Source of the DNA: an uncultured Acidobacteriota bacterium
GTDB taxonomy: Bacteria; Acidobacteriota; Blastocatellia; RBC074
NCBI GenBank assembly: GCA_937967285.1
Contig: CALBSU010000308.1
Coordinates: 1-14,818, forward strand
DNA length: 14,818 bases
Reading direction: 5' to 3'
Shown here: one piece after another, positions 1 through 14,782 of the stretch
Numbering within the stretch: position 1 is the first letter of the stretch
Layout: each line of letters opens with the position of its first letter
The notes under the pieces: generated by a model
Told to the model about the DNA's origin: nothing
Seen by the model: the letters and a program-made list of their open reading frames with translations, nothing else
Databases searched by the model: none
Made by a program: the position numbers and the translations under genes

Positions 1-1013
1 ACCTTGCGGAGCGCGCGCGGCTGATCCGGGCTGAGCCCTTTCGATTCAGAGAGCAGTGCGGCGAAGAGCTGCGCGGGGACGATATACGGGATCGGCGAGA
101 GGATCTCCGGAATCCGTTGCGGCATCAGAATACCTCGGCCTGACTTTCTGATGATTCCGGGTTCGCTGGAGATAACGACCGTCTCGGCTCCCATCTGTTC
201 CAGCCTGCCCGCCAGGTCCTTCATTCCCTTCAGCGTCGGCCCCGGAGGAGCGAAGAGGAAGACCGGGAAAGCCCTATCGACGATGGCGATCGGGCCGTGA
301 AGGAAGTCGGCGCCCGAAAAACGCTCGGCCACCACGTAACAGGTCTCCATCAGTTTGATGGCGAACTCGAATGCATTCGAATAATTGAGGCCGCGGCCGA
401 CGACGACGCAGTGTTCCATGTAGGCATAGCGTTCGACGATCTCCTCGATCCGCGGGCGGAGTTTGAGCGCCTCGGCGGTCAGTTCGGGGATCCGTTCGAT
501 CTCGCTCTGGTTGCCGCCCAGCGCGCGGGCGAGCAGGTGAAAGATCAGCAGTTGTCCGGTATAGGTCTTGGTCGCCGCCACGCTCTTTTCGCGTCCGGCG
601 TGGATGAGGAAGGTTTCGTCGGCGATCCCGGCCATGGTCGAACCGGCTTCGTTGGTGATGGCCAGCGTTCTGGCACCGCACTTCTTCGAATTTTCAAGGA
701 CCATGTTGATATCGACGCCCTCGCCGGACTGCGATATGCCGATGACTAGCGCGTCCCTGAGGTCCAGTTTCGCCTTGTAGAGCGTATGAATGGCCGGTGC
801 GGCCAGCGAGACCGGAATGCCGGTGGTCATCTCGAGCAGGTAGCGTCCGAAGAGTGCGGCATTGTCTGAGCTGCCCCGTGCGACGAGGACGATCAGTCGC
901 GGGCGGTCCCTCCGCAGTTTTTCGGCGAATGCGACGATCTTGCGCGACTCGCGTCGGATCGTTCTCTCGATTGCCAGCGGCTGCTGGCCGATCTCATTCA
1001 GCATTTGTGACAT
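1..1013 (-). CDS. Double-SIS-domain amino-sugar-phosphate isomerase/deaminase (GlmS C-terminal-like), 3' end cut by window
   Basis: 337 codons are visible and no stop is reached before the window edge. By comparison with the isomerase half of GlmS, only a handful of C-terminal residues should be missing. Two SIS sugar-phosphate-binding domains are present, at about residues 35-170 and 190-330. Seen motifs are ARGSSDNAA near 45, SQSGEG near 94, KSVAATKTYTGQ near 143, KLMET near 220 and FLHGPIAIV near 237; the Glu of KLMET and the His of HGP match GlmS ring-opening and isomerase residues. There is no N-terminal glutaminase domain, so the protein is of the AgaS/NagB-II type and probably isomerises or deaminates glucosamine-6-phosphate or a relative in the cytoplasm. 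The exact reaction cannot be read from sequence. The ATG at 1013 is the first in-frame start; an AAGGAG (1028-1033) lies 14 bases upstream, a long spacing. It sits 53 bases after the DUF4127 gene on the same strand, probably co-transcribed. Confidence 0.9.
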   Translation of the reverse strand, partial: MSQMLNEIGQQPLAIERTIRRESRKIVAFAEKLRRDRPRLIVLVARGSSDNAALFGRYLLEMTTGIPVSLAAPAIHTLYKAKLDLRDALVIGISQSGEGVDINMVLENSKKCGARTLAITNEAGSTMAGIADETFLIHAGREKSVAATKTYTGQLLIFHLLARALGGNQSEIERIPELTAEALKLRPRIEEIVERYAYMEHCVVVGRGLNYSNAFEFAIKLMETCYVVAERFSGADFLHGPIAIVDRAFPVFLFAPPGPTLKGMKDLAGRLEQMGAETVVISSEPGIIRKSGRGILMPQRIPEILSPIPYIVPAQLFAALLSESKGLSPDQPRALRK

Positions 1014-1066
1014 CGTTTTCTTGAATGCTCCTTCCGTTTATCCGTACCCTGAGCGGTTACGAGGTC

Positions 1067-3643
<2,577 letters not shown>

Positions 3644-3671
3644 CCTTCACCGGAGAGTCGCAGTCGCGAGG

Positions 3672-4577
3672 TTACGGTCGCCGGCGGATTTTGCGACGAG
3701 TTGCCGGAGCTGCCTGCCCCGATGCCGGAAGCCCGCTTTTGATCCGTCTGAAGTTCTCCGTATTGTTGATGCCGGCGTTGTCCGATCCGCGCAGGTGGTC
3801 TTCGATCTCGCGCCGTGTGTTCGCCGCGCGCTCAGCCGGCGGCGGGTGACTGGCCAGAATGGACCCGAACATGTCGGGATTGCTGCGGTTGAGCTCGTTG
3901 AGGGTTTGAAAGATCTCGACCATGCCTCCGGTGTTGTATCCGGCGCGTTCGAGGTTGTGGACTCCCAGATAATCTGCTTCTCTCTCCGCATCGCGGCTGT
4001 GTTTCATCAGGTATCCGCCGGCCACAAGTCCGCCGGCAAGCTGCCCGATGCCGGCGCCGGTCTGTCCGCCGAGGATCGCTCCGGCGATCGTCGCGATACC
4101 GGCCAGCGCGCCGTATTTCTGCTGCCGCTTGACGTTCTCGAGGCCATGCCGTCCGACGATGTGCCCGATTTCATGCCCGATCACGCTGGCCAGCTGGGCC
4201 TCGCTCGTCGCCGCGTTGATCAGTCCGGTGTGAATGTAGACGTGTCCGCCGAGCGTCGCGAATGCGTTGATCGAATTATCGTCGACCACGAAGAAGCGCC
4301 ACTGGATATCCGGTCTGCCTGACCGGCTGGCCAGGCGGTTGCCGATCTGAGTAACATAATTGACCATGCTGGAATTGCTGACCAGCCGCGTCTTCTTGAG
4401 CAGCTCCTGATGGACCTGTCCGGCCAGACGCATCTCGTCCTCTTCCGAGAGATATCCGCTGTTCGAATGTTCCCGATTACGGAATTTATCGTACGGATTC
4501 TGGGCTGCGGCGGCTGTCGCCAGAAGCAGCATCACAAGGGCCGTTGACAGACTGTAGCGTACCGGTTTCAACATCAT
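3672..4577 (-). CDS. Exported M48-family zinc metalloprotease (BepA/LoiP/Oma1-like)
   Basis: 301 residues from the preferred start. A signal peptide covers about residues 1-25 (VRYSLSTALVMLLLATAAAAQ). The zinc site is HEIGH at 135-139, with the third ligand Glu198 in SRDAEREAD. The family's NAFATLGGHVYIHTGL (near 103) and SHPPPAER (near 243) are also present. A Gly/Ala-rich segment (155-190) sits between the two zinc motifs, as in periplasmic M48 proteins that control outer-membrane protein quality. The role is probably periplasmic proteolysis; the substrate is unknown. The frame extends to an ATG at 4634 that overlaps the mogA stop (ATGA), but that adds 19 hydrophilic residues before the signal peptide, and a strong GAAGGAGGTC lies 8 bases before the ATG at 4577. 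The latter start is therefore preferred. The C-terminus is basic (RRKIRRRP). There are no TPR repeats, unlike BepA. Confidence 0.93.
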   Translation of the reverse strand: MMLKPVRYSLSTALVMLLLATAAAAQNPYDKFRNREHSNSGYLSEEDEMRLAGQVHQELLKKTRLVSNSSMVNYVTQIGNRLASRSGRPDIQWRFFVVDDNSINAFATLGGHVYIHTGLINAATSEAQLASVIGHEIGHIVGRHGLENVKRQQKYGALAGIATIAGAILGGQTGAGIGQLAGGLVAGGYLMKHSRDAEREADYLGVHNLERAGYNTGGMVEIFQTLNELNRSNPDMFGSILASHPPPAERAANTRREIEDHLRGSDNAGINNTENFRRIKSGLPASGQAAPATRRKIRRRP

Positions 4578-4585
4578 CTTTTCCT

Positions 4586-4595
4586 GACCTCCTTC
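4586..4595 (-). promoter_or_regulatory. Strong Shine-Dalgarno deciding the M48 start
   Basis: Read on the minus strand this is GAAGGAGGTC, close to the full anti-SD complement, with 8 bases before the ATG at 4577-4575. It favours the start immediately before the signal peptide over the upstream in-frame ATG at 4634. Confidence 0.8.
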
Positions 4596-4630
4596 AAGTT
4601 CAAGATATCCTTGGGGGGATGGCGAGATCT

Positions 4631-5098
4631 TCATTCCTTCAACAGTTCGATCGCGTGGGGCAGAATGCGGGCTATCGCCGTCAGATTCTCTCTTGCCCCT
4701 CTCACGCTGCCGGGCAGATTGACGATCAGAGTCCGGCCGCGGATTCCGCAGACCGAACGCGAGAGCGCGGCCAGCGGCGTGATTCTGATGCTTTCGGCGC
4801 GCATCAGTTCGGCCAGTCCCGGCGCCTCGCGCTCGATCGCGTCGCGTGTCGCTTCGGGTGTCACATCGCGGGCTGAAAAACCCGTTCCTCCGGTTGTCAC
4901 GATCAGATCGGCTTCTCCACTGTCGGCGATCTGACCGAGCCGTTCGGCGATCGAGGGTCTCTCATCCGCCAGAACCTCGATCCTCACGATCTCCGCTCCG
5001 ATCCCCTGCAGTTCCTCTGCCACGGCGGGACCCGACAGGTCGACTCGTTCGCCGCGCGAAGCGGTATCGCTTATTGTTAGAATGACAGCTCTGATCAT
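4631..5098 (-). CDS. mog: MogA/MoaB-family molybdopterin adenylyltransferase
   Basis: 155 residues, a normal length for stand-alone MogA/MoaB proteins. Seen motifs are the N-terminal VILTISDTASRG (5-16), the molybdopterin-binding TTGGTG (68-73), SARDVTPEAT (75-84) and IRGRTLIVNLPGS (119-131). In this family the enzyme adenylates molybdopterin with ATP, priming it for molybdate insertion in molybdenum cofactor synthesis in the cytoplasm. No other moa or moe gene lies in the window, so the assignment rests on the protein alone. The ATG at 5098 has no clear Shine-Dalgarno. A promoter-like pair lies 36-64 bases upstream. The stop codon overlaps an ATG of the M48 frame (ATGA at 4631-4634), although the likely M48 start is further in. 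Distinguishing MogA from MoaB by eye is not secure. Confidence 0.92.
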   Translation of the reverse strand: MIRAVILTISDTASRGERVDLSGPAVAEELQGIGAEIVRIEVLADERPSIAERLGQIADSGEADLIVTTGGTGFSARDVTPEATRDAIEREAPGLAELMRAESIRITPLAALSRSVCGIRGRTLIVNLPGSVRGARENLTAIARILPHAIELLKE

Positions 5099-5133
5099 TA
5101 ACTAAGTCTGCACCGTCGAAAGGGGATGAAAAG

Positions 5134-5162
5134 AGTGTAAATCCTGACTGCCTTCGATTCAA
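5134..5162 (-). promoter_or_regulatory. Candidate sigma70-type promoter for mog and the genes after it
   Basis: On the minus strand, TTGAAT (5162-5157) is followed after 17 bases by TACACT (5139-5134). Each box matches the consensus at 4 of 6 positions. Transcription would start near 5127, giving a leader of about 30 bases to the ATG at 5098. It lies in the 78-base gap after the Nudix gene, so mog-M48-DUF4127-SIS could be transcribed independently of it. Confidence 0.4.
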
Positions 5163-5176
5163 CCGGGATCAGCAGA

Positions 5177-5644
5177 TCACTGGCGCTCGATCGATGCGGG
5201 ATCGAAAACGAGAACGCCGGTCAGCCAGCTCTCGATCATTCGCCTGGTGACGATGAAGAGCGGAGACGGCAGATCATGCGGATCGTACCAATCCCATCCG
5301 GCACACTTGTCTGGTTCCATCAGGACGGGGTCGCCCTCGGGCGCATCGCAGACCAGGTCGACGTCGATGTAGTGCCTCTCGCCGTCATTTACTGAAAAGA
5401 TGTAATTCCCGACGCAGAGAAGTTTCAGGTTGGCGATCTCCAGCCCGGTCTCTTCCCGCACTTCGCGGCGCGCCGCCTGCTCGAATGTTTCGCCGAATTC
5501 GATATGTCCGCCGGGAGCGGCGAAGGTTTCAGCGCCGTGCGACCCGAGTCGCCGTCCGAGCAGTAATTTTCCATTGCGCGTCACCAGGACGCCCATCCCG
5601 ACTCTGGGTACTCCCCGGTCTTTATTTTCCGATGCTTCGTTCAT
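5177..5644 (-). CDS. Nudix hydrolase, NUDT15/MTH2-like
   Basis: 155 residues. A complete Nudix box spans residues 46-68: it opens GHIEFGE and closes REVREETGL, with the metal-binding REVREE at 60-65. The flanking sequence resembles the NUDT15 group, with GVLVTRNGKLLLGRRLGSHG (18-37), APGGH before the box, and LMEPDKCAGWDWYDPHDLP (108-126) after it. Members of this group hydrolyse nucleoside triphosphates and their modified forms to monophosphates and pyrophosphate. The substrate here cannot be fixed from sequence. The ATG at 5644 has only a weak upstream ribosome site. The gene is followed after 78 bases by mog on the same strand, and a palindrome lies 44-58 bases before its start. Confidence 0.9.
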   Translation of the reverse strand: MNEASENKDRGVPRVGMGVLVTRNGKLLLGRRLGSHGAETFAAPGGHIEFGETFEQAARREVREETGLEIANLKLLCVGNYIFSVNDGERHYIDVDLVCDAPEGDPVLMEPDKCAGWDWYDPHDLPSPLFIVTRRMIESWLTGVLVFDPASIERQ

Positions 5645-5687
5645 GATCTTTCAGGACCGCCGTTCCCGCGACTTGATAAAATAACAG

Positions 5688-5702
5688 AATCCGTTACGGA
5701 TT
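5688..5702. promoter_or_regulatory. Perfect 7-1-7 palindrome, operator candidate
   Basis: The sequence AATCCGTTACGGATT has 7-base arms that are exact reverse complements around one central base. It lies 44 bases upstream of the Nudix start codon, where a regulator could affect that gene's promoter. No regulator gene is adjacent, so its use as an operator is inference. Confidence 0.35.
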
Positions 5703-5857
5703 GCCTGATGGTCGCCGGGCATTTTTCTGTTCGACAAGGCATTTCCCGGATGGAAAATCGGGTCGATTTGACATATTCTTACAATCTGTTCGCTGGCAAA
5801 CCCGACGTGGATTCTTCCCGAATTTCGCCCCGCGCCGAAGACCCTGATCAGTAATAA

Positions 5858-5879
5858 TGCAGAAAGCATGCAGAAAGCA
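5858..5879. repeat. Perfect tandem duplication of an 11-base unit
   Basis: TGCAGAAAGCA occurs twice without a gap and is followed by a further A-rich stretch. The GCATGC formed at the junction is itself palindromic. The unit shares an AGAAAG core with the heptamer array at 7609-7701, but the period differs (11 against 7). Confidence 0.7.
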
Positions 5880-5988
5880 AAAAGAGTAAAGCGGTGTCCT
5901 TCCGCATTGAATTTGAAGAAGCGGGTTCCGGTGAGGGAAGTGAACGGGTGATATTCATTCGATGAAGAAAGTCGCAGGTAATATATAA

Positions 5989-7704
<1,716 letters not shown>

Positions 7705-7707
7705 GTC

Positions 7708-9714
7708 ATGAAACCCTCACACATCATCTTATTAATAATTCTTGCGGTATGGGGCATTGGTCTTTCTACGGGCCAGAATATCAACCGGCAGGCGGCGTCG
7801 GCGAAGCTGTCGCGCTGGGTGATTGAGAAGACTGCCGGGGGCGACGAGGCCGAGTTTCTGGTTATTCTCGGCTCGCGGGCCGATCTGAGCGGTGCGGCGA
7901 AACTGAGAACTCGCGCCGAAAAAGGGCGCTATGTCTTCGAGGCTCTGCTCGAGCATGCCCGCGTCAGTCAGGCCGGAATCGCGGACTGGCTGAAGCAGCG
8001 CGGGATCGAGCACCGTCAGTTTTACATCGTCAACGGGATCCTGGTTAAGGGAACGCGCGATGTGGCGCTCGAACTGGCGGCCCGGCCGGAGGTCGAACGC
8101 GTGGAAGGGAATCCGTTGATCTCCGGGATCGGTCCGATGCCCGAGACAAGGAACGACGAGCTTCCGGCTCTGACCGCCGATGGCGTCGAGCAGGGAGTCG
8201 CTTACATCCGGGCGCCCGAGGTCTGGTCGATGGGTTTCACCGGCCAGGGGATAGTGGTCGGCGGCCAGGATACGGGCGCCCGGTGGGACCATCCTGCGCT
8301 GATCGGGCAGTATCGCGGAATGACCTCGAGGGGGGCCGTTCACGATTACAACTGGCACGACAGCATACATTCGGGCGGAGGAGACTGCGGAGCGGATTCC
8401 AAAGTTCCGTGCGATGACGATAATCACGGGACTCACACGCTCGGGACCGCGGTCGGATACGACGGAGCGACGAACCGGATCGGTGTGGCGCCCGGCGCGA
8501 AGTTCATCGCCTGCCGGAATATGGACCGCGGAAACGGGACGCCCGCGACCTACCTCGAATGCTTTCAGTTTTTCCTCGCCCCGTACCCTGTCAACGGGCG
8601 CCCCGAAGACGGCGATCCTTCAAAGGCCCCCGACATCACGACCAACTCCTGGACCTGTCCGCCGTCGGAAGGCTGCGAGGCCGATACTCTGGCTGAAGCT
8701 GTCCGGGTTCAGCGCGCCGCCGGCATCATGACGATCGTCGCCGCCGGCAATTCGGGTTCCGCCTGTTCGACGGTCGTCGATCCTCCGTCGATCTATCCCG
8801 AATCCTACACCATCGGTGCGATCGATGCCGGTACGGGAATGCTGGCCGCTTTCAGCGGGCGGGGGCCTGTCAAAATCGGTGAGAAGCTGATCGTCAAACC
8901 CGACCTGGCGGCGCCCGGCGTGAGAGTCAGATCGGCGCTGAGAACGGGGAGTTACGGTTCGAGCAGCGGAACATCGATGGCCACTCCGCACGTGGCCGGA
9001 GCGGTGGCGCTGCTCTGGTCGGCCTTCCCTGATCTGCGCGGACAGATCGAGACGACCGAGCGGATCCTCAATCAGTCGGCCGTTCCGGTTCCTGATACGC
9101 AGTGCGGCAGCGACGGAGTCCCCAACAATCTTTACGGGTTCGGAAGGCTCGATATTAAAGCCGCTTTCGAACTGGCATCGACGAGGCTTTCTCCGACGGA
9201 CCTCGTCTTCGGCATGCGCGGAGGCTCCGGCAGCGTTGCGGTCGAGGCCCTGCCCGGAGTGAAGTGGAAGGTCGAGAGCCTGAACGACTGGATCGCGGTC
9301 ACTTCAGGCGCTGAAGCCGCCGGCGCGGGCATCGTCCAGTTCCTGGTCTCGGCCAATCAGAGCCCGGCCGCACGCAGCGGAACAATTCGCATCGCCGGGC
9401 GGACGGTCACGATTTCGCAGGCGGGGTTCGCTCCGCTCTTTTCGGTCTCCGGCCGGATCACGACTGAAAGCGGCCAGCCGATTCCGCGGGTTTCGATCAG
9501 ATTCGTTCGCCTCTCGGGCGGCGGAGAAGTGCCGGATGAGGTCGAGACCGACGATCGGGGGTACTGGAGTCAGTCAGGTTTCGAGCCCGGCACGGTCTTT
9601 CGCGCCGAACCGGTTCGCAGTCGCATCCGTTTCAATCCGGCCTGGCGCGACTTCGATGCGGCGAACGACGGCCTCAATTTTTCGAGCGTCGTCCGTCGCG
9701 TTGCCTTGAGATAG
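7708..9714 (+). CDS. Secreted S8 subtilisin-like serine protease, bacillopeptidase F-like, with BACON and carboxypeptidase-regulatory-like domains
   Basis: 668 residues. Residues 1-22 are a signal peptide (HIILLIILAVWGIGLS). About 45-135 are an I9-type propeptide ending VEGNP. The S8 catalytic domain (about 165-485) has the triad Asp188 in GGQDTGARWDHPAL, His240 in DNHGTHTLGTAVG and Ser423 in GTSMATPHVAG, with oxyanion Asn348 in AAGNSG. ACRNMDRGNGTPATYLECF (268-286) and NSWTCPPSEGC are typical of the bacillopeptidase F group. A BACON-like domain (about 493-575: WKVESLNDWIAV, SGTIRIAG, TISQAG) and a carboxypeptidase-regulatory-like beta domain (about 577-640) follow and probably mediate binding outside the cell. 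Several Cys (227, 235, 269, 285, 317, 323, 353) suggest disulfides. The start is fixed by the signal peptide, yet the preceding bases are TTTCTAC repeats with no Shine-Dalgarno. It ends six bases before the Sua5 gene. Confidence 0.94.
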   Translation: MKPSHIILLIILAVWGIGLSTGQNINRQAASAKLSRWVIEKTAGGDEAEFLVILGSRADLSGAAKLRTRAEKGRYVFEALLEHARVSQAGIADWLKQRGIEHRQFYIVNGILVKGTRDVALELAARPEVERVEGNPLISGIGPMPETRNDELPALTADGVEQGVAYIRAPEVWSMGFTGQGIVVGGQDTGARWDHPALIGQYRGMTSRGAVHDYNWHDSIHSGGGDCGADSKVPCDDDNHGTHTLGTAVGYDGATNRIGVAPGAKFIACRNMDRGNGTPATYLECFQFFLAPYPVNGRPEDGDPSKAPDITTNSWTCPPSEGCEADTLAEAVRVQRAAGIMTIVAAGNSGSACSTVVDPPSIYPESYTIGAIDAGTGMLAAFSGRGPVKIGEKLIVKPDLAAPGVRVRSALRTGSYGSSSGTSMATPHVAGAVALLWSAFPDLRGQIETTERILNQSAVPVPDTQCGSDGVPNNLYGFGRLDIKAAFELASTRLSPTDLVFGMRGGSGSVAVEALPGVKWKVESLNDWIAVTSGAEAAGAGIVQFLVSANQSPAARSGTIRIAGRTVTISQAGFAPLFSVSGRITTESGQPIPRVSIRFVRLSGGGEVPDEVETDDRGYWSQSGFEPGTVFRAEPVRSRIRFNPAWRDFDAANDGLNFSSVVRRVALR

Positions 9715-9720
9715 CAAGAG

Positions 9721-10668
9721 GTGAAAACAAAGGTAACACAGTCTCCGTCGATCGCCGCGCGGTTCATCCGGCACGGCGAGCTGGTCGCCTTTCCGACCGA
9801 GACCGTATACGGGCTCGGCGCGGATATCTTCAACGAGGAAGCCGTCCGAAAGATATTCGTCGCCAAGGGAAGGCCCTCGGATAATCCGCTGATCGCCCAC
9901 ATCGCCGATCTGTCGCAGCTCGATTCCCTGACCAGCCGGATCACGCCCGCTGCCCGCCGGTTGATCGAGAGGTTCTTTCCCGGACCGCTCACCGTCATCC
10001 TTCCCAAATCATCGAGAGTGCCCATGGTCGCCACGGCCGGTCTGGATACGATCGGCGTCCGCATGCCCGATCATCCGATGGCGCAGCAGTTTCTCAGGGC
10101 CTGCGGCGTTCCGGTCGTTGCCCCCTCGGCGAACCTTTCGGGCCGGCCCAGCCCGACCACCTGGCAGGCCGTCCGCGAGGATCTGGACGGCCGGATCGGA
10201 TGCCTGCTCCAGGGCGATCAGACACAAGTCGGCCTGGAATCGACCGTCGTCGACTGCACTGGGGATGTCCCGCGCGTGCTCCGCGCCGGCGCCGTCACCC
10301 TCGAACATCTCCGCGAGGTCATCCCCGAGACGACCATGGCCGAACTCGGCCCCGACGCCGTCCCGCGAAGCCCCGGCATGAAGTACCGGCATTACTCTCC
10401 CCGCGCCAGGGTCGTCATCTGCACCTATCCTCAATACCTCGTCGCCTCCGAAGTCTCAGCCTACATCGGTCTCGAAGCGCCCCCGCGCGAGGACGAATTC
10501 AGAATGATCAGAATCTGCCCGGACATCGAGGACTATGCCCGTTCGCTCTTCCGTTTCTTCCGCGAATGCGATGAAGCGGGAATCGACGCCATCTATTGTC
10601 AGGCCGTCGAGAAGGAAGGACTCGGCGCGGCGCTCATGGACAGGATCGAACGCGCCGCGCATCCATAA
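9721..10668 (+). CDS. tsaC: L-threonylcarbamoyladenylate synthase (Sua5/YrdC family)
   Basis: 315 residues with a GTG start. The YrdC domain covers about residues 5-195: LVAFPTETVYGLGAD (21-35), KGRPSDNPL (49-57), FPGPLTVIL (86-94), APSANLSGRPSPT (134-146) and GLESTVVDC (171-179) are all present. A linker with SPGMKYRHYSP (217-227) leads to the C-terminal Sua5 domain, so this is the long Sua5 form rather than the short TsaC. The enzyme makes threonylcarbamoyl-AMP from threonine, bicarbonate and ATP for t6A37 modification of tRNAs reading ANN codons, in the cytoplasm. AAGAGG directly abuts the GTG, which is unusually tight; no other start restores the conserved N-terminus. The gene follows the protease stop by six bases and shares its reading frame, so translational coupling is likely. 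It converges with ctaB, leaving only five bases between stop codons. Confidence 0.95.
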   Translation: MKTKVTQSPSIAARFIRHGELVAFPTETVYGLGADIFNEEAVRKIFVAKGRPSDNPLIAHIADLSQLDSLTSRITPAARRLIERFFPGPLTVILPKSSRVPMVATAGLDTIGVRMPDHPMAQQFLRACGVPVVAPSANLSGRPSPTTWQAVREDLDGRIGCLLQGDQTQVGLESTVVDCTGDVPRVLRAGAVTLEHLREVIPETTMAELGPDAVPRSPGMKYRHYSPRARVVICTYPQYLVASEVSAYIGLEAPPREDEFRMIRICPDIEDYARSLFRFFRECDEAGIDAIYCQAVEKEGLGAALMDRIERAAHP

Positions 10669-10673
10669 TTCAA

Positions 10674-11597
<924 letters not shown>

Positions 11598-11698
11598 AAA
11601 ACGCCTTTCAGTCAAGAAAACGATATATATAAAAAAGTATATACGGTTCGGAATGTGACAGGATAGCAGAGCGGTGCGGGTTTTCCAATCGGGCGCCG

Positions 11699-12139
11699 TC
11701 AGTCGTTCAGGATGCGGTCGATTCCGGTCTGATCCACCAGTCCGGCCTCGGCGATCAATCGGGCCGCCTGATCGCACTTCTCCTGAACGGGATGCCCGGC
11801 ATGGCCGCGCGTCCAGGTCCAGTTGATGCGATGCGGCCGGGACGCGGCATCGAGCCTCTTCCAGAGATCGAGGTTGGCCTTGCGCTTGAAGAGCCCGGTC
11901 ATCGTCTTGACGACGTACTGCGAATCGGAGATCACTTTCACGTCGCAGGGTTCCTTGAGCGCTTCGAGGCCGATGCAGGCGGCGACGATCTCAGCCTGCT
12001 GGTTGGTCGAGTTTCCAAGGAACTCGCCGACGATCCGCTCAAGCCCCTTGTATTCCAGAATAGCCGCTGCGCCGGCGCGCGAGGCCTTCGTTCCGTTGCC
12101 CAGACTGCTTCCGTCGCAAACGATCGTAACTTTCTTCAT
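11699..12139 (-). CDS. rnhA: Ribonuclease HI
   Basis: 146 residues, the usual size of single-domain RNase HI. The catalytic carboxylates are present: Asp9 in VCDGSSLGNG, Glu50 in NQQAEIVAA, Asp72 in ISDSQYVV and Asp123 in EKCDQAAR, along with His113 in TRGHAGH. The enzyme cuts the RNA strand of RNA-DNA hybrids in the cytoplasm, during replication and R-loop removal. The frame extends to an ATG at 12238, but that would add 33 residues inside the dehydratase gene. The ATG at 12139 overlaps the dehydratase stop as ATGA (12136-12139), and the protein then begins MKKVTIVCDGSS as expected. Four-base overlap implies coupled translation with the upstream gene. Confidence 0.95.
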   Translation of the reverse strand: MKKVTIVCDGSSLGNGTKASRAGAAAILEYKGLERIVGEFLGNSTNQQAEIVAACIGLEALKEPCDVKVISDSQYVVKTMTGLFKRKANLDLWKRLDAASRPHRINWTWTRGHAGHPVQEKCDQAARLIAEAGLVDQTGIDRILND

Positions 12140-12420
12140 GCGTGTAAAAGTTTGTCGATCTTTTCCGCCAGATCGAAGTCCTTCACAGTCAGGCCATTGC
12201 TCGAATGGGTCGAGAGGGTCAGTCTGACTTTGTTCCATCCGTGTAAAAATATGTCAGGATGGTGGTCGGCAGCCTCGGCTGATGCGCCGACGCGGTTGAC
12301 GAAATCCAGAGCTCCCGCGAAATTTTCGAACTGGAAATCCCTGATGACGGCTTCGCCTTCGCGCCTCCACTCGGGTATCGCCTTCATTCGCGTATTGATC
12401 GAATTCTCGTCCAGATTCAT
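12136..12420 (-). CDS. phhB: Pterin-4a-carbinolamine dehydratase
   Basis: 94 residues, normal for the PCD/DCoH family. Seen are PEWRREGEAVIRDFQF (16-31), the active-site AADHHPD (50-56), the NKVRLTLSTHS segment (63-73) with the third conserved His72, and GLTVKDFDLAEKID near the C-terminus. The enzyme dehydrates 4a-hydroxytetrahydropterin in tetrahydrobiopterin or tetrahydrofolate recycling; in bacteria it normally supports phenylalanine hydroxylase. No hydroxylase lies in the window, so a more general pterin role is possible. A GAGGGGG (12428-12434) lies seven bases before the ATG. It is the first gene of a phhB-rnhA pair, with ctaB 101 bases further downstream. Confidence 0.95.
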   Translation of the reverse strand: MNLDENSINTRMKAIPEWRREGEAVIRDFQFENFAGALDFVNRVGASAEAADHHPDIFLHGWNKVRLTLSTHSSNGLTVKDFDLAEKIDKLLHA

Positions 12421-12511
12421 ACGACTGCCCCCTCAATAAAGACGCAAGCGCGGGTCATGGAATTGCAAAAAGGTTTAACCATATGGCTAATGTTCTCATA
12501 CCGTCATCCGC

Positions 12512-12539
12512 TTGCACAACGAGACGGCGGTTGTATAAA
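12512..12539 (+). promoter_or_regulatory. Candidate promoter for the fused E1 gene
   Basis: TTGCAC (12512-12517) and TATAAA (12534-12539) are separated by 16 bases. The -10 box matches the consensus at five of six positions and the -35 box is weak. Transcription would start near 12546, leaving a leader of about 100 bases before the start codon. No strong hairpin or recognisable riboswitch is seen in that leader; only a small CCC-TTGC-GGG stem is present near 12602-12611. A weaker minus-strand pair for phhB (ATGACG, 18 bases, TATGGT) also occurs in this divergent gap. Confidence 0.4.
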
Positions 12540-12627
12540 CTTGGTAATCAATATTTCCGAATAATTAGCGACTGTGCCTTACCCACCCCTCTTGGAGCTG
12601 TCCCTTGCGGGTCAGTGAATGCCGGAT

Positions 12628-12633
12628 AAGGAG
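12628..12633 (+). promoter_or_regulatory. Shine-Dalgarno of the fused E1 gene
   Basis: AAGGAG lies 11 bases before the ATG at 12645 and 8 bases before an in-frame TTG at 12642. Spacing favours the TTG slightly and codon preference favours the ATG; the two proteins differ by one residue. Confidence 0.65.
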
Positions 12634-12644
12634 AATAATTATTG

Positions 12645-14762
<2,118 letters not shown>

Positions 14763-14782
14763 GTACAGTGGAACATAAGTTT

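Larger units (their letters stand above)
5645..5988. other. Divergent intergenic region, 344 bases, no gene supported
   Basis: This gap separates the minus-strand Nudix gene from the plus-strand spermidine synthase-like gene and is visibly more AT-rich than the flanking coding DNA. It contains a 15-base palindrome (5688-5702), an isolated TTGACA at 5768-5773 without a good -10 box at normal spacing, and an 11-base tandem duplication (5858-5879). A 129-codon minus-strand frame crosses it (5651-6040), but its product resembles no family I know and it overlaps the neighbouring gene start. I treat it as non-coding. Confidence 0.6.

Noticed and set aside
5768..5773. TTGACA as a -35 promoter box
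   Set aside because: No acceptable -10 box lies 16-18 bases downstream; the TACAAT nearby is only six bases away.
9712..9723. Protease and Sua5 genes share one frame, separated only by TAG CAA GAG; possible stop-codon readthrough fusion
   Set aside because: A secreted protease joined to a cytoplasmic tRNA-modification enzyme makes no sense, and a shared frame occurs by chance one time in three. Ordinary translational coupling is simpler.
11622..11644. AT-rich tract upstream of ctaB as a firm promoter
   Set aside because: A TATACT -10 box is present on the minus strand but no -35 box lies at a normal distance, so it is mentioned only as a possibility.
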